This document shows positions 1 to 10,047 of a stretch of DNA of 64,000 nucleotides, piece after piece. A model generated the notes under the pieces. The model had not been told where the DNA came from. It ran no database searches and saw only the letters and a program-made list of their open reading frames with translations. Origin of the DNA: Flavobacteriaceae bacterium (GTDB lineage: Bacteria > Bacteroidota > Bacteroidia > Flavobacteriales > Flavobacteriaceae); the NCBI GenBank assembly GCA_022428005.1, contig JAKMDI010000005.1, positions 62,001-126,000 on the forward strand. Direction: 5' to 3'. Position 1 is the first letter of the stretch. Each line of letters begins with the position of its first letter. A program made the translations under genes and the position numbers.

Positions 1-510
1 ATATACTTCCCAAGAGCTGGGTTCGCTTTCATCTTCAGGCGTAAATGTCATGGTGAGTTTACCCTTGCCAGTAATGACAGCGTCGGTAGCTTTGTATTGA
101 TCTCCAAAAGCGTGACGTCCAATACATATGGGTTTTGTCCAACCTTGTACATAGCGCGGAACATTTTTTATGATTATGGGTTCTCTGAAAACAGTACCTC
201 CAACAATATTTCTGATCGTACCGTTGGGAGAGCGATACATCTTCTTAAGACCAAATTCGACCACCCGGTCTTCATCTGGTGTTATGGTGGCACATTTGAT
301 TCCTACTTTGTGCTTTTTGATGGCTTCGGCCGCATCTATGGTTATTTGATCCTCTGTAGCGTCTCGAGAAGTAATTCCCAAGTCGTAGTACAACAGCTCC
401 ACATCGATGTAGGGAAGGATAAGCTGTTCTTTGATAAATTTCCATATTATCCGGGTCATTTCATCTCCGTCGATCTCAACAACGGGATGTTTTACAACAA
501 TTTTAGACAT
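1..510 (-). CDS. icd: NADP-dependent isocitrate dehydrogenase, N-terminal part (runs off window start)
   Basis: Reverse translation from ATG at 510: [46 protein letters not shown]..., typical monomer-fold NADP-IDH N-terminus; open to the window edge (absent from the ORF track because truncated). Confidence 0.93.
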   Translation of the reverse strand, partial: MSKIVVKHPVVEIDGDEMTRIIWKFIKEQLILPYIDVELLYYDLGITSRDATEDQITIDAAEAIKKHKVGIKCATITPDEDRVVEFGLKKMYRSPNGTIRNIVGGTVFREPIIIKNVPRYVQGWTKPICIGRHAFGDQYKATDAVITGKGKLTMTFTPEDESEPSSWEVY

Positions 511-591
511 TTAAATTTCAATTTAGTTTGTGCAAATATAATGAAGGAAGGGCAGAGTTTAATCGGTATCCTTTTTTTTTGTAAATAAGTC

Positions 592-618
592 CAAAAAAAA
601 ACCGCTGATCAGCGGTTT
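592..618 (-). terminator. Intrinsic terminator of rplS
   Basis: Perfect palindrome AAACCGCTGATCAGCGGTTT (599-618) followed on the minus strand by a T tract. Confidence 0.85.
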
Positions 619-626
619 GTATTTTA

Positions 627-971
627 CTATTGCTCTTTGATTCTGGCTTTTTTACCCCTCAATTCTTTAAAATAATAAATTCTGGATCTTCTGACTTTTC
701 CTTTTTTATTGACTTCAATTTTTTGGAGAGTAGGTAGGTTGAGTGGGAAAATTCTTTCAACTCCAACTGTACCTGACATTTTACGGATGGTAAAAGATTT
801 TGAAAGCCCCTGACCCTTAATTTGGATCACTACCCCTCTGAAGAACTGGGTTCTTACTTTATCTCCTTCACGAATTTCATAATAAACAGTGATGGTGTCA
901 CCGGGAGAAAATTCAGGAAAATCTTTTTTCTGAATAAATTCTTCTTGAACAAAGTTTACAAGTGCTTCCAT
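627..971 (-). CDS. rplS: 50S ribosomal protein L19
   Basis: FSPGDTITVYYEIREGDKVRTQFFRGVVIQIKGQGLSKSFTIRKMSGTVGVERIFPL. Confidence 0.97.
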   Translation of the reverse strand: MEALVNFVQEEFIQKKDFPEFSPGDTITVYYEIREGDKVRTQFFRGVVIQIKGQGLSKSFTIRKMSGTVGVERIFPLNLPTLQKIEVNKKGKVRRSRIYYFKELRGKKARIKEQ

Positions 972-1024
972 TTTCTTTACAATTGATCAGCGCTAATTGA
1001 TTTTAAGCCTGATTTAATTGGGTG

Positions 1025-1054
1025 CAAATTTATAACTATTTTTGATTTAAACAA
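1025..1054 (-). promoter_or_regulatory. Bacteroidota-type promoter for rplS (TTG-N19-TAAATTTG)
   Basis: Minus strand TTG (1052-1054), 19 nt spacer, TAAATTTG (1025-1032); matches the known TTTG/TANNTTTG consensus. Confidence 0.65.
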
Positions 1055-1082
1055 CTTATGATAGTTCTTTAAATAACAAAAT

Positions 1083-1766
1083 TTAATCTTTGTCAGTTAA
1101 AAGATCAGGCCTTTGGGCTTTAGTTTTTTCAATGGCCTTGTCCTCCCGCCATTTTTCTACGGCAGGGGTATTTCCCGATGTAAGAATAGGAGGGACGTTC
1201 CATCCCATGTATTGGGCAGGTCGGGTGTAGATGGGAGGGGCCAAAATACCATCTTGAAAACTGTCGGTTAATGCAGAGGATTCATCACCTAAGACACCAG
1301 GAATAAGCCTTATGATGCTGTCACACAATATGGCTGCTGCCAATTCTCCACCCGAGAGGACAAAATCTCCAATAGAAATTTCACGGGTAATCAAATGATC
1401 CCTAACCCTTTGGTCAACGCCTTTATAGTGGCCACATAGCAATATTATATTCTTTTTGGTGGAAAGTGTATTGGCAATGTTTTGATTGAGTTGTTCTCCA
1501 TCTGGAGTCAAATAGATAATTTCGTCATAGGCCCTTTCCGACTTCAGTTTTTTTATACACAAGTCAATGGGTTCAATTTTCATTACCATTCCAGCACCGC
1601 CTCCAAAAGGATAATCGTCCACCTGCTTTTGCTTATCAGTAGCATAATCCCGTAGGTTGTGGAAATTTACCACCACTTTATTGGCGGCTATAGCACGCTT
1701 TAGAATCGAAGCCTCGAATGGACTACTCAATAACTCTGGAAAAAGGGTGATAATGTCAATTTGCAT
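1083..1766 (-). CDS. trmD: tRNA (guanine-N1)-methyltransferase
   Basis: MQIDIITLFPELLSSPFEASILKRA...DDYPFGGGAGMVMK...IGDFVLSGGELAA. Confidence 0.97.
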   Translation of the reverse strand: MQIDIITLFPELLSSPFEASILKRAIAANKVVVNFHNLRDYATDKQKQVDDYPFGGGAGMVMKIEPIDLCIKKLKSERAYDEIIYLTPDGEQLNQNIANTLSTKKNIILLCGHYKGVDQRVRDHLITREISIGDFVLSGGELAAAILCDSIIRLIPGVLGDESSALTDSFQDGILAPPIYTRPAQYMGWNVPPILTSGNTPAVEKWREDKAIEKTKAQRPDLLTDKD

Positions 1767-1918
1767 CTACTGCAAAGGTTTTATAAATAAAAAATCTTCC
1801 AAAACTTTTTATCACTTTTTAAAGTTTTGGACATTAATTATTTTTTTGACATTTAAAATAAGCACTAAAAAAGACCATTGGAATTCATGTAGTGAGCGTT
1901 TGCTATTTCAAACATAAC

Positions 1919-1948
1919 AAAAAAACGAGCTGACACAAACGACAGCTC
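1919..1948 (-). terminator. Intrinsic terminator downstream of the HtrA-type protease
   Basis: GAGCTG (1927-1932)/CAGCTC (1943-1948) stem followed on the minus strand by a T7 tract. Confidence 0.7.
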
Positions 1949-1971
1949 TTTGGGACGATACTATAGAGTAT

Positions 1972-3363
1972 CTACTCAAAAATTATCCTTTCCCTCTCTC
2001 CATTGGGTTTTAAAAACAACAAACTCTTTAGGTTGTCAAAATCAAAGGCTTCTACATCGGATATGTCTTTAATTTTTTTGTTGTTTATTTCAAGTATGAC
2101 AGACCCCTCCTCAATTCCATAGCGATAGAGTCGGGTGTTATACAAATCATTAATTATAACGCCATATTCAATATCATCGAAATACTTTTTTTGATCTTCA
2201 TTGAGATTTTGAAGTGACATTCCTAAAAATACTGTTTTGTTATTTTTTTTGAGTGTAACAGTAATTTTATTTTTTTGACCCTCTCGTCTGAAGAATACTT
2301 CTACATTTTCGCCGGGGCGTTTGGTAGAGAGGTATCCAGTTAAATCGGAAAAAGAGTTGATTTTTACATCGTCTACCTTCTTTATAATGTCTCCAGATTT
2401 CAGTCCAGCCTCGGCCGCTCCCATACCTTCTATAACCTCACCAATTAAGAAACCTTGGGTTTCAGAAACATCGTATTTTTCTGCCAATTCAGTATTGAGG
2501 GCACTACCCGATACGCCCAAAAGCCCTTTTTGAACATTTCCATATTCAATTAAATCCTCAAAAACTTTCCTTACGATATTGCTGGGAACAGCAAAGGAAT
2601 ACCCTACAAATCCCCCGCTAATTGAGGAAATTGCTGTATTGATTCCGATCAATTCACCGTCGGTATTGACTAGTGCTCCACCACTATTACCCATGTTTAC
2701 TGCGGCATCGGTTTGGATAAAAGATTGATTTTTACTGTCCATTTCATCTAAATCTCTGGACTTGGCACTGATGATTCCAGCGGTAACAGTGGAGTTGAGG
2801 TTAAAGGGATTTCCAACGGCCAAAACCCATTCGCCAATCATCGCATTTTCGCTATCACCAAAAGGAATAAAGGGTAAAGTTTCGTAAGTTTTTATTTTTA
2901 AAACAGCCAAATCTGTGTTCGGGTCAGCGCCAATAATCTCAGCTTTATAAGTTTTATTTTTATTAGAAGTTACCTCAATTTCGCTTGCGTCTTCAATGAC
3001 ATGGTAATTGGTAATGATCAATCCATCTGGCGAGACAATGACGCCAGATCCTGTACCGATTCTTTTTTCTCGATCTCCCTCACCGTAATAATATCCAAAC
3101 CAGCTTGAAATAGAGTTTTTTTGAATGCTGGTATTTTTGACGTGTACCACAGCATTTACAGTTTTTTCCGCAGCGATCGTAAAGTCAGTCATTTCTGCGG
3201 CGACCCTGTTAGTGTTGAAACTGTAGGTTGTGGGTGTTAATTTGGTCTTTTCATTTTCTACAATTTCAATTTTTTCATTGAAGAAATAATCATAGGCTGC
3301 CATGGTGACAATAGCGGTCAACGCAGCAACAACAACGGTTTTAAATGTAGATTTCATTTTCAT
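1972..3363 (-). CDS. DegP/HtrA (Do-like) periplasmic serine protease with PDZ domain(s)
   Basis: Catalytic motifs TNYHVIEDA (H), TDLAVLK (D), NMGNSGGALVN (S); PDZ segment AAEAGLKSGDIIKKVDD. Confidence 0.95.
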   Translation of the reverse strand: MKMKSTFKTVVVAALTAIVTMAAYDYFFNEKIEIVENEKTKLTPTTYSFNTNRVAAEMTDFTIAAEKTVNAVVHVKNTSIQKNSISSWFGYYYGEGDREKRIGTGSGVIVSPDGLIITNYHVIEDASEIEVTSNKNKTYKAEIIGADPNTDLAVLKIKTYETLPFIPFGDSENAMIGEWVLAVGNPFNLNSTVTAGIISAKSRDLDEMDSKNQSFIQTDAAVNMGNSGGALVNTDGELIGINTAISSISGGFVGYSFAVPSNIVRKVFEDLIEYGNVQKGLLGVSGSALNTELAEKYDVSETQGFLIGEVIEGMGAAEAGLKSGDIIKKVDDVKINSFSDLTGYLSTKRPGENVEVFFRREGQKNKITVTLKKNNKTVFLGMSLQNLNEDQKKYFDDIEYGVIINDLYNTRLYRYGIEEGSVILEINNKKIKDISDVEAFDFDNLKSLLFLKPNGERERIIFE

Positions 3364-3467
3364 ATATTTTTATACACCAAAATTATAAATTCTATTCTTT
3401 AGATAAAATTCATTTAACGACTATTTAACAAAGCCCAATGCGGTCAAATTTTCCCTAAATTTGTCAA

Positions 3468-4250
3468 ATGAATTTTCATTTTGACAAATATCATGGCGCT
3501 GGGAACGATTTTATAATCATTGATGATCGTGATATTTTATTTCCAGACAATGAACATCAATTCATTAAAAACCTCTGTGACCGCCATTTCGGAGTTGGAG
3601 CAGATGGCTTCATATTGCTGCGTAAAAGTGAGGTAGCTGACTTTAAAATGATCTATTATAATTCGGATGGGCACCCCAGTAGTTTATGTGGAAATGGAAG
3701 TCGTTGTGTTTTTTCTTTTGCCCAAAAACAGGGTATTGTTGGAGAAACGGGATCCTTTGAAACCTCTGACGGTCTTCACAATGCCACTACAGACAGCAAT
3801 GGCTTGATTTGTATCCAAATGGGGGATGTGACTGAAATCGAAGAAAGAGGTGACGATGTATTTTTGGACACGGGTTCACCACACCATGTCAGCTGTGTAG
3901 CTGCTGTAGAAAAGATAGATGTACAGCAGCAGGGTGCTAATATTCGATATGGCGCACCTTACAACACCGCGGGCTCAAATGTAAATTTTGTTCAAAAAAC
4001 AGCCCCTTCTTCTTTCAAAATAAGAACCTATGAGAGAGGGGTAGAAGGGGAAACCCTTGCCTGTGGCACAGGTGCAGTAGCCGCTGCCATAGGCGTGCAC
4101 TATTTAGGCTTAACCTCCCTTAATGAGATCAACATCCATGCCATGGGGGGGGCTTTGGAGGTGTCGTTTGAAACCACCTCTGGTCATTATAAAAATATTT
4201 GGTTAAAAGGCCCCGCTGCTTTTGTATTCTCTGGAAATTTTTCTTTGTGA
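3468..4250 (+). CDS. dapF: Diaminopimelate epimerase
   Basis: FDKYHGAGNDFIIIDD, LCGNGSRC, ERGVEGETLACGTGAVA. Confidence 0.97.
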   Translation: MNFHFDKYHGAGNDFIIIDDRDILFPDNEHQFIKNLCDRHFGVGADGFILLRKSEVADFKMIYYNSDGHPSSLCGNGSRCVFSFAQKQGIVGETGSFETSDGLHNATTDSNGLICIQMGDVTEIEERGDDVFLDTGSPHHVSCVAAVEKIDVQQQGANIRYGAPYNTAGSNVNFVQKTAPSSFKIRTYERGVEGETLACGTGAVAAAIGVHYLGLTSLNEINIHAMGGALEVSFETTSGHYKNIWLKGPAAFVFSGNFSL

Positions 4251-4768
4251 TGAATGACCTTCAAAACGAAATGGTTTCCCTCAGGGCCCTGGAGCCCGGC
4301 GATATTGAGATTTTATTCGAATTGGAAAATGATAGCAGCTTATGGAAATATTCTAATCGCATTGAGCCCTATTCCAAAGAACTTCTTCAAGATTATATAG
4401 CCAACGCACACCGAGGCGTTTTAGAAATAAAACAAATAAAGTTTACGGTCGTCAATCGAGAGAAAGATGCAGTCGGTTTTATTGATTTATTTGATTTTGA
4501 ACCCTTGCACCATCGGGCTGCGGTGGGCATTGTGATTCACAAAAAACAACAGGGGAGTGGATTGGGCGCAGCAGCATTGGCATTGCTTGAAACTTATGGG
4601 CAAAAGTATTTGCAATTGCATCAACTTTATGCCCACATTGCTACAGAAAACCAAATAAGTAAAGTACTGTTTGAGAAATTGGGATACAAATGCGTTGGAA
4701 CCAAAGAAGATTGGAATTATTATGATGGTCGTTATCACGATGAGCTACTCTATCAGAAAATAATATAA
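4250..4768 (+). CDS. GNAT family N-acetyltransferase
   Basis: MNDLQNEMVSLRALEPGDIEILFELENDSSLW...GSGLGAAALALLETYG; ATGA overlap with dapF stop supports start at 4250. Confidence 0.9.
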   Translation: MNDLQNEMVSLRALEPGDIEILFELENDSSLWKYSNRIEPYSKELLQDYIANAHRGVLEIKQIKFTVVNREKDAVGFIDLFDFEPLHHRAAVGIVIHKKQQGSGLGAAALALLETYGQKYLQLHQLYAHIATENQISKVLFEKLGYKCVGTKEDWNYYDGRYHDELLYQKII

Positions 4769-4770
4769 TA

Positions 4771-5814
4771 ATGTATCGAAAAAAAAATCTGTTTTTGATT
4801 GTAATGATGGGTTTAGCTTTTGGACTCTATTTTGTTTTTATATTCAATAAAACATTTTTTTGGGACAACACCGCTTTTGAAGAGGAATCGGTTGCGGTTT
4901 ACATTTATGAGGGAGACGATTTTAATAAAGTGATGAGCGTTTTGACACCATTGTTAAAATCTCCAAATGATTTTGTTAGCGCCGCACAAAAGAAAGGATA
5001 TGACATTAGGGTCAAGTCTGGTAAATTTATTATTCGTAAACAGAGCAATAACAATGAGATCATCAACACCCTCAGAGGAAAAAGTTTAACTGTTCGCGTA
5101 ACATTTAACAACCAAGAGCGTATCGAAGATCTCGCGGGGAGAATTTCTATGCAAATTGCACCCGACAGTCTTTCACTACTCAATGCTTTTATTGACCCAT
5201 CATTTTTGGATTTAAAGGGATTTAATAATGCCAATGCTTTGAGCATGTACATTCCAAATAGTTATGATTTTTTCTGGAATACTACAGCAGAGAACTTCAG
5301 GGATAAAATGTGGGATTATTACCAACGATTTTGGACAGAAGCCCGCCAAGAAAAAGCAAAAAATTTAGGTTTAACCCAATTGGAGGTAATCGATTTGGCG
5401 GCTATTGTACAAAAAGAAACTCAAAAAGTAGATGAGCGACCCCGTGTGGCGGGTGTATACCTGAATAGAATTAAAAGAAAAATGAAATTGCAGGCAGACC
5501 CCACTGTAATCTATGCCATGAAATCTGAATTTAAGAATTTTGATACCATCATCAAAAGAGTTCTCTACAAGGATTTAAAAATAGACTCTCCCTACAATAC
5601 TTATAAAAACAGAGGATTGCCTCCTGGCCCAATTACCATGCCGGATATATCGGCCATAGATGCTGTTTTGAATTCTGAAAACCACCGTTTCCTTTATTTT
5701 GTTGCAGACCCCAATAACCCGGGTTATCACTTGTTTGCAAAGAACGGACGGGATCACAATCGAAATAAAAAAATATATACCCGATGGCTTAATCGAAACC
5801 GAGTTTATCGTTAA
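4771..5814 (+). CDS. mltG: Endolytic transglycosylase MltG (YceG-like)
   Basis: LAAIVQKETQKVDERPRVAGVYLNRIKRKMKLQADPTVIYA...SPYNTYKNRGLPPGPI. Confidence 0.95.
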   Translation: MYRKKNLFLIVMMGLAFGLYFVFIFNKTFFWDNTAFEEESVAVYIYEGDDFNKVMSVLTPLLKSPNDFVSAAQKKGYDIRVKSGKFIIRKQSNNNEIINTLRGKSLTVRVTFNNQERIEDLAGRISMQIAPDSLSLLNAFIDPSFLDLKGFNNANALSMYIPNSYDFFWNTTAENFRDKMWDYYQRFWTEARQEKAKNLGLTQLEVIDLAAIVQKETQKVDERPRVAGVYLNRIKRKMKLQADPTVIYAMKSEFKNFDTIIKRVLYKDLKIDSPYNTYKNRGLPPGPITMPDISAIDAVLNSENHRFLYFVADPNNPGYHLFAKNGRDHNRNKKIYTRWLNRNRVYR

Positions 5815-6527
5815 TTTTTTTTGTGAATAATAAAAATGGCAGGCTTTTTATGAAAGTCGATTTTTGTTTTTTTCCAAAGACTTACCCGTAGGGTTTTAAT
5901 GAATTCATCGGACTGAGTAAGTTGGTAGGCAACGGACAGTTGTGTTTCATCGCTTAAAACGCCCATTAAATTGTCCATCAGTTTCACATTTCTATAGGGA
6001 GTCTCCATAAACAATTGACTTTGATTCAATTTTGCAGATTTGGTTTCCAGTGCTTTGATGGTTTTTTTTTGCTCAGCTTTATCGATGGGCAGGTAACCAT
6101 TAAAGGCAAAATTCTGACCATTCAACCCCGAGCTCATCATTGCAAGAAGAATCGAAGAAGGTCCCGGCAGTGGTTTTACCCTGAAACCCATGAGGTGTGC
6201 CTTTTCGACAATTACCGCCCCAGGGTCTGCGATTCCAGGGCATCCTGCATCAGAAATAACAGCCATATCGTTTCCCTCCACACAGGGGTCCAAGTAGTTC
6301 TCTATGGTTTCGGTTTTGCTGTGTTTGTTGAGTTTGTAAATTTTGAGGGTAGATTGTACTTTTGAAGGACATATGTTTTTGATAAATCTACGTCCCTCTT
6401 TTTCGTTTTCTACTATAAAATAATATGTAGTTTCTATTACTTTTTTAACGATTTCAGGAAAAAAATCGGGGTTGAATTCCTTGCCCAATGTACTGGGAAT
6501 GAGGTATACAGTGGGTTCCTTGTTCAT
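5811..6527 (-). CDS. SAM-dependent methyltransferase, RsmI/tetrapyrrole methylase family
   Basis: DMAVISDAGCPGIADPGAVIVEKAHLMGFRVKPLPGPSSILLAMMSSGLNGQNFAFNGYLP. Confidence 0.9.
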   Translation of the reverse strand: MNKEPTVYLIPSTLGKEFNPDFFPEIVKKVIETTYYFIVENEKEGRRFIKNICPSKVQSTLKIYKLNKHSKTETIENYLDPCVEGNDMAVISDAGCPGIADPGAVIVEKAHLMGFRVKPLPGPSSILLAMMSSGLNGQNFAFNGYLPIDKAEQKKTIKALETKSAKLNQSQLFMETPYRNVKLMDNLMGVLSDETQLSVAYQLTQSDEFIKTLRVSLWKKTKIDFHKKPAIFIIHKKN

Positions 6528-6967
6528 CGGTTTAAAAGTTTACCAACAAATGTATCACAAGCGCGATCAATGATTTCAAATACGGCGTTAAAGTCATCTT
6601 CATCACCGTAATAGGGGTCTGGGACTTCATTGTTCTCCCAAAGAAGGCTCAATTTATTGGCTGCTTTGTCTGAAGGTGCCAGTCGTTTAAGGTCAGAAAG
6701 GTTTTTTCGATCCATTACCAATATTTTATCGAACCTCTGAAAGTCATTGATTTTAAATTTTCGAGCTTTTTGATCACTGATGTCGATGCTGTTTTTTGCT
6801 GCAACCTCAATACTTCTCAAGTCGGGAGAACAACCGATGTGATAAGCTGCTGTACCAGCAGAGTCGATGTAATAATTTTTATCAGAAAGTTTATCCTTTA
6901 ATATCCCCTCGGCCAGTGGGGAACGACAAATGTTGCCCAAGCATACCATTAAAATTGAAGTACTCAA
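6524..6967 (-). CDS. Low molecular weight protein-tyrosine phosphatase
   Basis: ILMVCLGNICRSPLAEGIL (CX5R P-loop) and VPDPYYGDEDDF. Confidence 0.95.
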   Translation of the reverse strand: MSTSILMVCLGNICRSPLAEGILKDKLSDKNYYIDSAGTAAYHIGCSPDLRSIEVAAKNSIDISDQKARKFKINDFQRFDKILVMDRKNLSDLKRLAPSDKAANKLSLLWENNEVPDPYYGDEDDFNAVFEIIDRACDTFVGKLLNR

Positions 6968-6976
6968 CTTTTTGTT

Positions 6977-8404
6977 TTAAAGAGAAAGTTTTTGATTGAG
7001 ATCCTCGACATACTTTCTGAATTGTTTGTCAGTGAAACTGAGGTTATCGACTGTTTTACAGGCATGAAGCACTGTTGCGTGATCTCTTTTGCCGATTTGA
7101 GTTCCAATACTTGCCAGTGAAGCTTTTGTAAATTTCTTTGCAAAGTACATGGCCAATTGTCGCGCTTGAACAATGTGTCTTTTCCTTGTTTTTGATTGAA
7201 GGGTAGCGACATCCATTTGGAAATATTCAGAAACAACTTTTTGGATGTAATCGATGGAAACTTCGCGCTTGGTGTTTTTGACAAACTTGTTGACGATCTC
7301 TTTTGCAAGATCCAAGTTGATTTCAACACGGTTAAAAGAAGACTGCGCAATTAATGAAATGATAGCACCTTCTAATTCACGCACATTGGTTTTAATATTT
7401 TTAGCCACATATTCGATGATATCGTCATTTATGGTTACCCCATCTCTGAACAGCTTGTTTTTTAGAATTGAGATTCTGGTTTCTAAATCGGGAACCTGCA
7501 ATTCGGCAGATAAACCCCATTTAAATCGGGACAACAACCTTTGCTCAATGTCCTGCATGTCCACAGGAGCTTTGTCGGAGGTAATAATTACTTGCTTTCC
7601 GTTTTGATGTAGGTGATTGAATATGTGAAAGAAAACATCTTGGGTTCCAGATTTACCTGAAAAAAATTGAACATCGTCAATGATCAGCACATCAATAATC
7701 TGATAGAAATGAATAAAATCATTTCGGGTGTTTTTCTTAACCGACTCAATATATTGTTGGGTAAATTTTTCTGATGAAATGTAAAGTACCGTTTTGTCTG
7801 GATACTTGTCTTTTATATCGACTCCAATGGCATGGGCGAGGTGGGTTTTACCCAGACCAACGCCACCAAAAATCATCAATGGGTTGAAGGAAGTGCCTCC
7901 AGGTTTTTTTGAAACGGCCATTCCTGCTGAACGGGCCAAACGATTGGAGTCACCCTCCAAGAAATTATCAAAATTATAATGCGGGTTGAGCTGCGACTCA
8001 ATTTGTAAATTCCGAATACCTGGAATGACAAAAGGGTTTTTGAGTTCACTGGTAAACGTCTGAAGTGGTGCATCTACCTGTTGCGCATTTACTCCATATT
8101 GGTTGCTGCTGGGAATACTCTCTGTAAAGGGCGTTTTATTCCCGAAAGTATTCTCCATTTTTATGATGTAGATCAGTCTTGCCTCTTCCCCTAATTCTCG
8201 GGTTAAGGCAACCTTTAAGATTTTCACATAATGTTCCTCGAGCCACTCGTAAAAAAATTTACTCGGCACCTGAATGCTGAGTGATTTCTCTGTAATCTTT
8301 AGAGGAATAATGGGTTCAAACCAAGTTTTAAAAGCCTGCTGCTGGATATTGTCCTTGATAAACGTCAAGCAATTTTCCCAGATCTTTTCAGCAGTAACTT
8401 CCAT
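6977..8404 (-). CDS. dnaA: Chromosomal replication initiator protein DnaA
   Basis: NPLMIFGGVGLGKTHLAHAIG, VLIIDDVQFFSGK, C-terminal GKRDHATVLHACKTV. Confidence 0.98.
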   Translation of the reverse strand: MEVTAEKIWENCLTFIKDNIQQQAFKTWFEPIIPLKITEKSLSIQVPSKFFYEWLEEHYVKILKVALTRELGEEARLIYIIKMENTFGNKTPFTESIPSSNQYGVNAQQVDAPLQTFTSELKNPFVIPGIRNLQIESQLNPHYNFDNFLEGDSNRLARSAGMAVSKKPGGTSFNPLMIFGGVGLGKTHLAHAIGVDIKDKYPDKTVLYISSEKFTQQYIESVKKNTRNDFIHFYQIIDVLIIDDVQFFSGKSGTQDVFFHIFNHLHQNGKQVIITSDKAPVDMQDIEQRLLSRFKWGLSAELQVPDLETRISILKNKLFRDGVTINDDIIEYVAKNIKTNVRELEGAIISLIAQSSFNRVEINLDLAKEIVNKFVKNTKREVSIDYIQKVVSEYFQMDVATLQSKTRKRHIVQARQLAMYFAKKFTKASLASIGTQIGKRDHATVLHACKTVDNLSFTDKQFRKYVEDLNQKLSL

Positions 8405-8578
8405 TTAATTAACAGGATATTGTTAAATTTTTTGATAAAATTTTAAGGTTTTAATAGATATTGAAACCTTTACAAATATTGAAATAAAAAAAATAAAAAA
8501 AACTATTTTTTGTATTGAATTTCTAATATTTTTTTTTGAAATTATGGATCCTTATTAATTTGATTAAAAATCATTTTT

Positions 8579-8983
8579 TTGATAACATACATCACCCAAA
8601 AATTCAATATTAGGTATACCGAAACAGATCAGATGGGATTCGTTCACCACAGTAATTTTCTAAATTATTTTGAATTGGCCCGAATAGAATGGTTAGATAA
8701 GATCGGTTTCTCCTACGCGGCTATGGAGAAAAAAGGGATTGTAATGCCAGTAGTTGCCACTAATGTTAACTTTATCTCCCCCGCCTACTTTGGCGATTGG
8801 CTAAGCATCATACTTTCTATGGATGAGATGCCCAAAGCAAGAATCAAACTTTCTTATAAAGTAATTAACCAAGAAAGTATTGAAATTGCGAATGGGGCCA
8901 CCACACTGGCTTTTTTAGACCAAAAGCATCAAAGACCTGTAAGATGTCCCAAAGCCCTGCTGGATATTTTTCAATCTCTGTAA
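8579..8983 (+). CDS. Acyl-CoA thioesterase (YbgC/FadM, 4HBT hotdog fold)
   Basis: IRYTETDQMGFVHHSNFLNYFELARIEWLD. Confidence 0.93.
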   Translation: MITYITQKFNIRYTETDQMGFVHHSNFLNYFELARIEWLDKIGFSYAAMEKKGIVMPVVATNVNFISPAYFGDWLSIILSMDEMPKARIKLSYKVINQESIEIANGATTLAFLDQKHQRPVRCPKALLDIFQSL

Positions 8984-9990
8984 AGAGTCAATAGTTGGTC
9001 TTCTTCTATGAAGTTGGGTTTACTGCTGGAATCTTTTTGAAATCTCGGCGCTTTAACCCCCTTTTTTAAAACCTTTTTAACTAAAAAAATCCTTGCTTCA
9101 TCCCAAAGATTGGCATCTATAAAATGTTCAAGTGTTATTGAGCCCCCCTCAATAATAACAGATTGAAGGTTTTTTTGATAGAGGGCGCTCATAATTTCAT
9201 GAGTGGAAATTTGTTTTCCACGCCTACCCATTTCACAGGTATCTGTATTCAACAAAAATGTTTGTTTATTATTTAAGTGATATGCGGATTGCATTTTTTT
9301 AAGTTTATTGTTGGGATCGATCACAATGGGTAGCGGGTGATTTCCGACCCACAGCCGGGAGTTTAGCTTTGGATTGTCACTCAGGGCCGTATTTACACCT
9401 ATCATAACAGATTGCTCTTGAGATCTCCATTGGTGAACCCTTTGCTTGGAGAGTGGACTGGTCAACCAGTAGGAACCTTCCGAATCTTTTGGTGCAATAA
9501 ACCCATCAGCACTTTCAGCCCACTTCAAAATGATGTAGGGACGTTTATTTTTATGAAAACTAAAAAATCTCTTATTGAGGTTTTTAGATTCTTTTTCCAA
9601 AACCCCTGTTTTGACCACACAACCGGCATCCTTTAACTTTTTGACACCCTTTCCCAGTACCTTTAAATTTTGGTCTAAACATCCAACGACAACCCTTGGA
9701 ATTTTCATTGCCACAATAAGGTCAGAGCATGGCGGTGTTTTTCCCTGGTGATCGCAGGGTTCCAAGTTTACATACAAGGTGCTTTGAGCAAGAATTGAGG
9801 GATCGTCAACTTTTAATATGGCCTCTTGTTCAGCATGACTTTGGCCTGCTTTTTTGTGCCATCCCTCTGCTATTATTTTCCCTTTATAAACAATAACACA
9901 GCCTACCATTGGGTTGGGATAGGTGTACCCCAATCCTTTTTTAGCAAGGCTAATGCACCGCTTCATAAAAAAAGCATCATTCATGTCCAA
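8971..9990 (-). CDS. ribD: Bifunctional riboflavin deaminase/reductase RibD
   Basis: MVGCVIV...SHAEQEAI...VNLEPCDHQGKTPPCSDLI plus C-terminal reductase domain. Confidence 0.96.
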   Translation of the reverse strand: MDMNDAFFMKRCISLAKKGLGYTYPNPMVGCVIVYKGKIIAEGWHKKAGQSHAEQEAILKVDDPSILAQSTLYVNLEPCDHQGKTPPCSDLIVAMKIPRVVVGCLDQNLKVLGKGVKKLKDAGCVVKTGVLEKESKNLNKRFFSFHKNKRPYIILKWAESADGFIAPKDSEGSYWLTSPLSKQRVHQWRSQEQSVMIGVNTALSDNPKLNSRLWVGNHPLPIVIDPNNKLKKMQSAYHLNNKQTFLLNTDTCEMGRRGKQISTHEIMSALYQKNLQSVIIEGGSITLEHFIDANLWDEARIFLVKKVLKKGVKAPRFQKDSSSKPNFIEEDQLLTLYRD

Positions 9991-10047
9991 GAGTAATTTT
10001 TTGTATGTCTACAAATTTAGTCAAAAATGAATGTGTTAATTTTACCC

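Noticed and set aside
97-588. ORF 97..588 (+), 163 aa
   Set aside because: Antisense to the truncated icd gene, whose reverse translation is an unambiguous isocitrate dehydrogenase.
8405-8578. Possible oriC next to dnaA
   Set aside because: No cluster of TTATCCACA-like DnaA boxes could be seen; AT-richness alone is insufficient. Isolated TTATCAACA copies occur near 44315 and 61502 but do not cluster.
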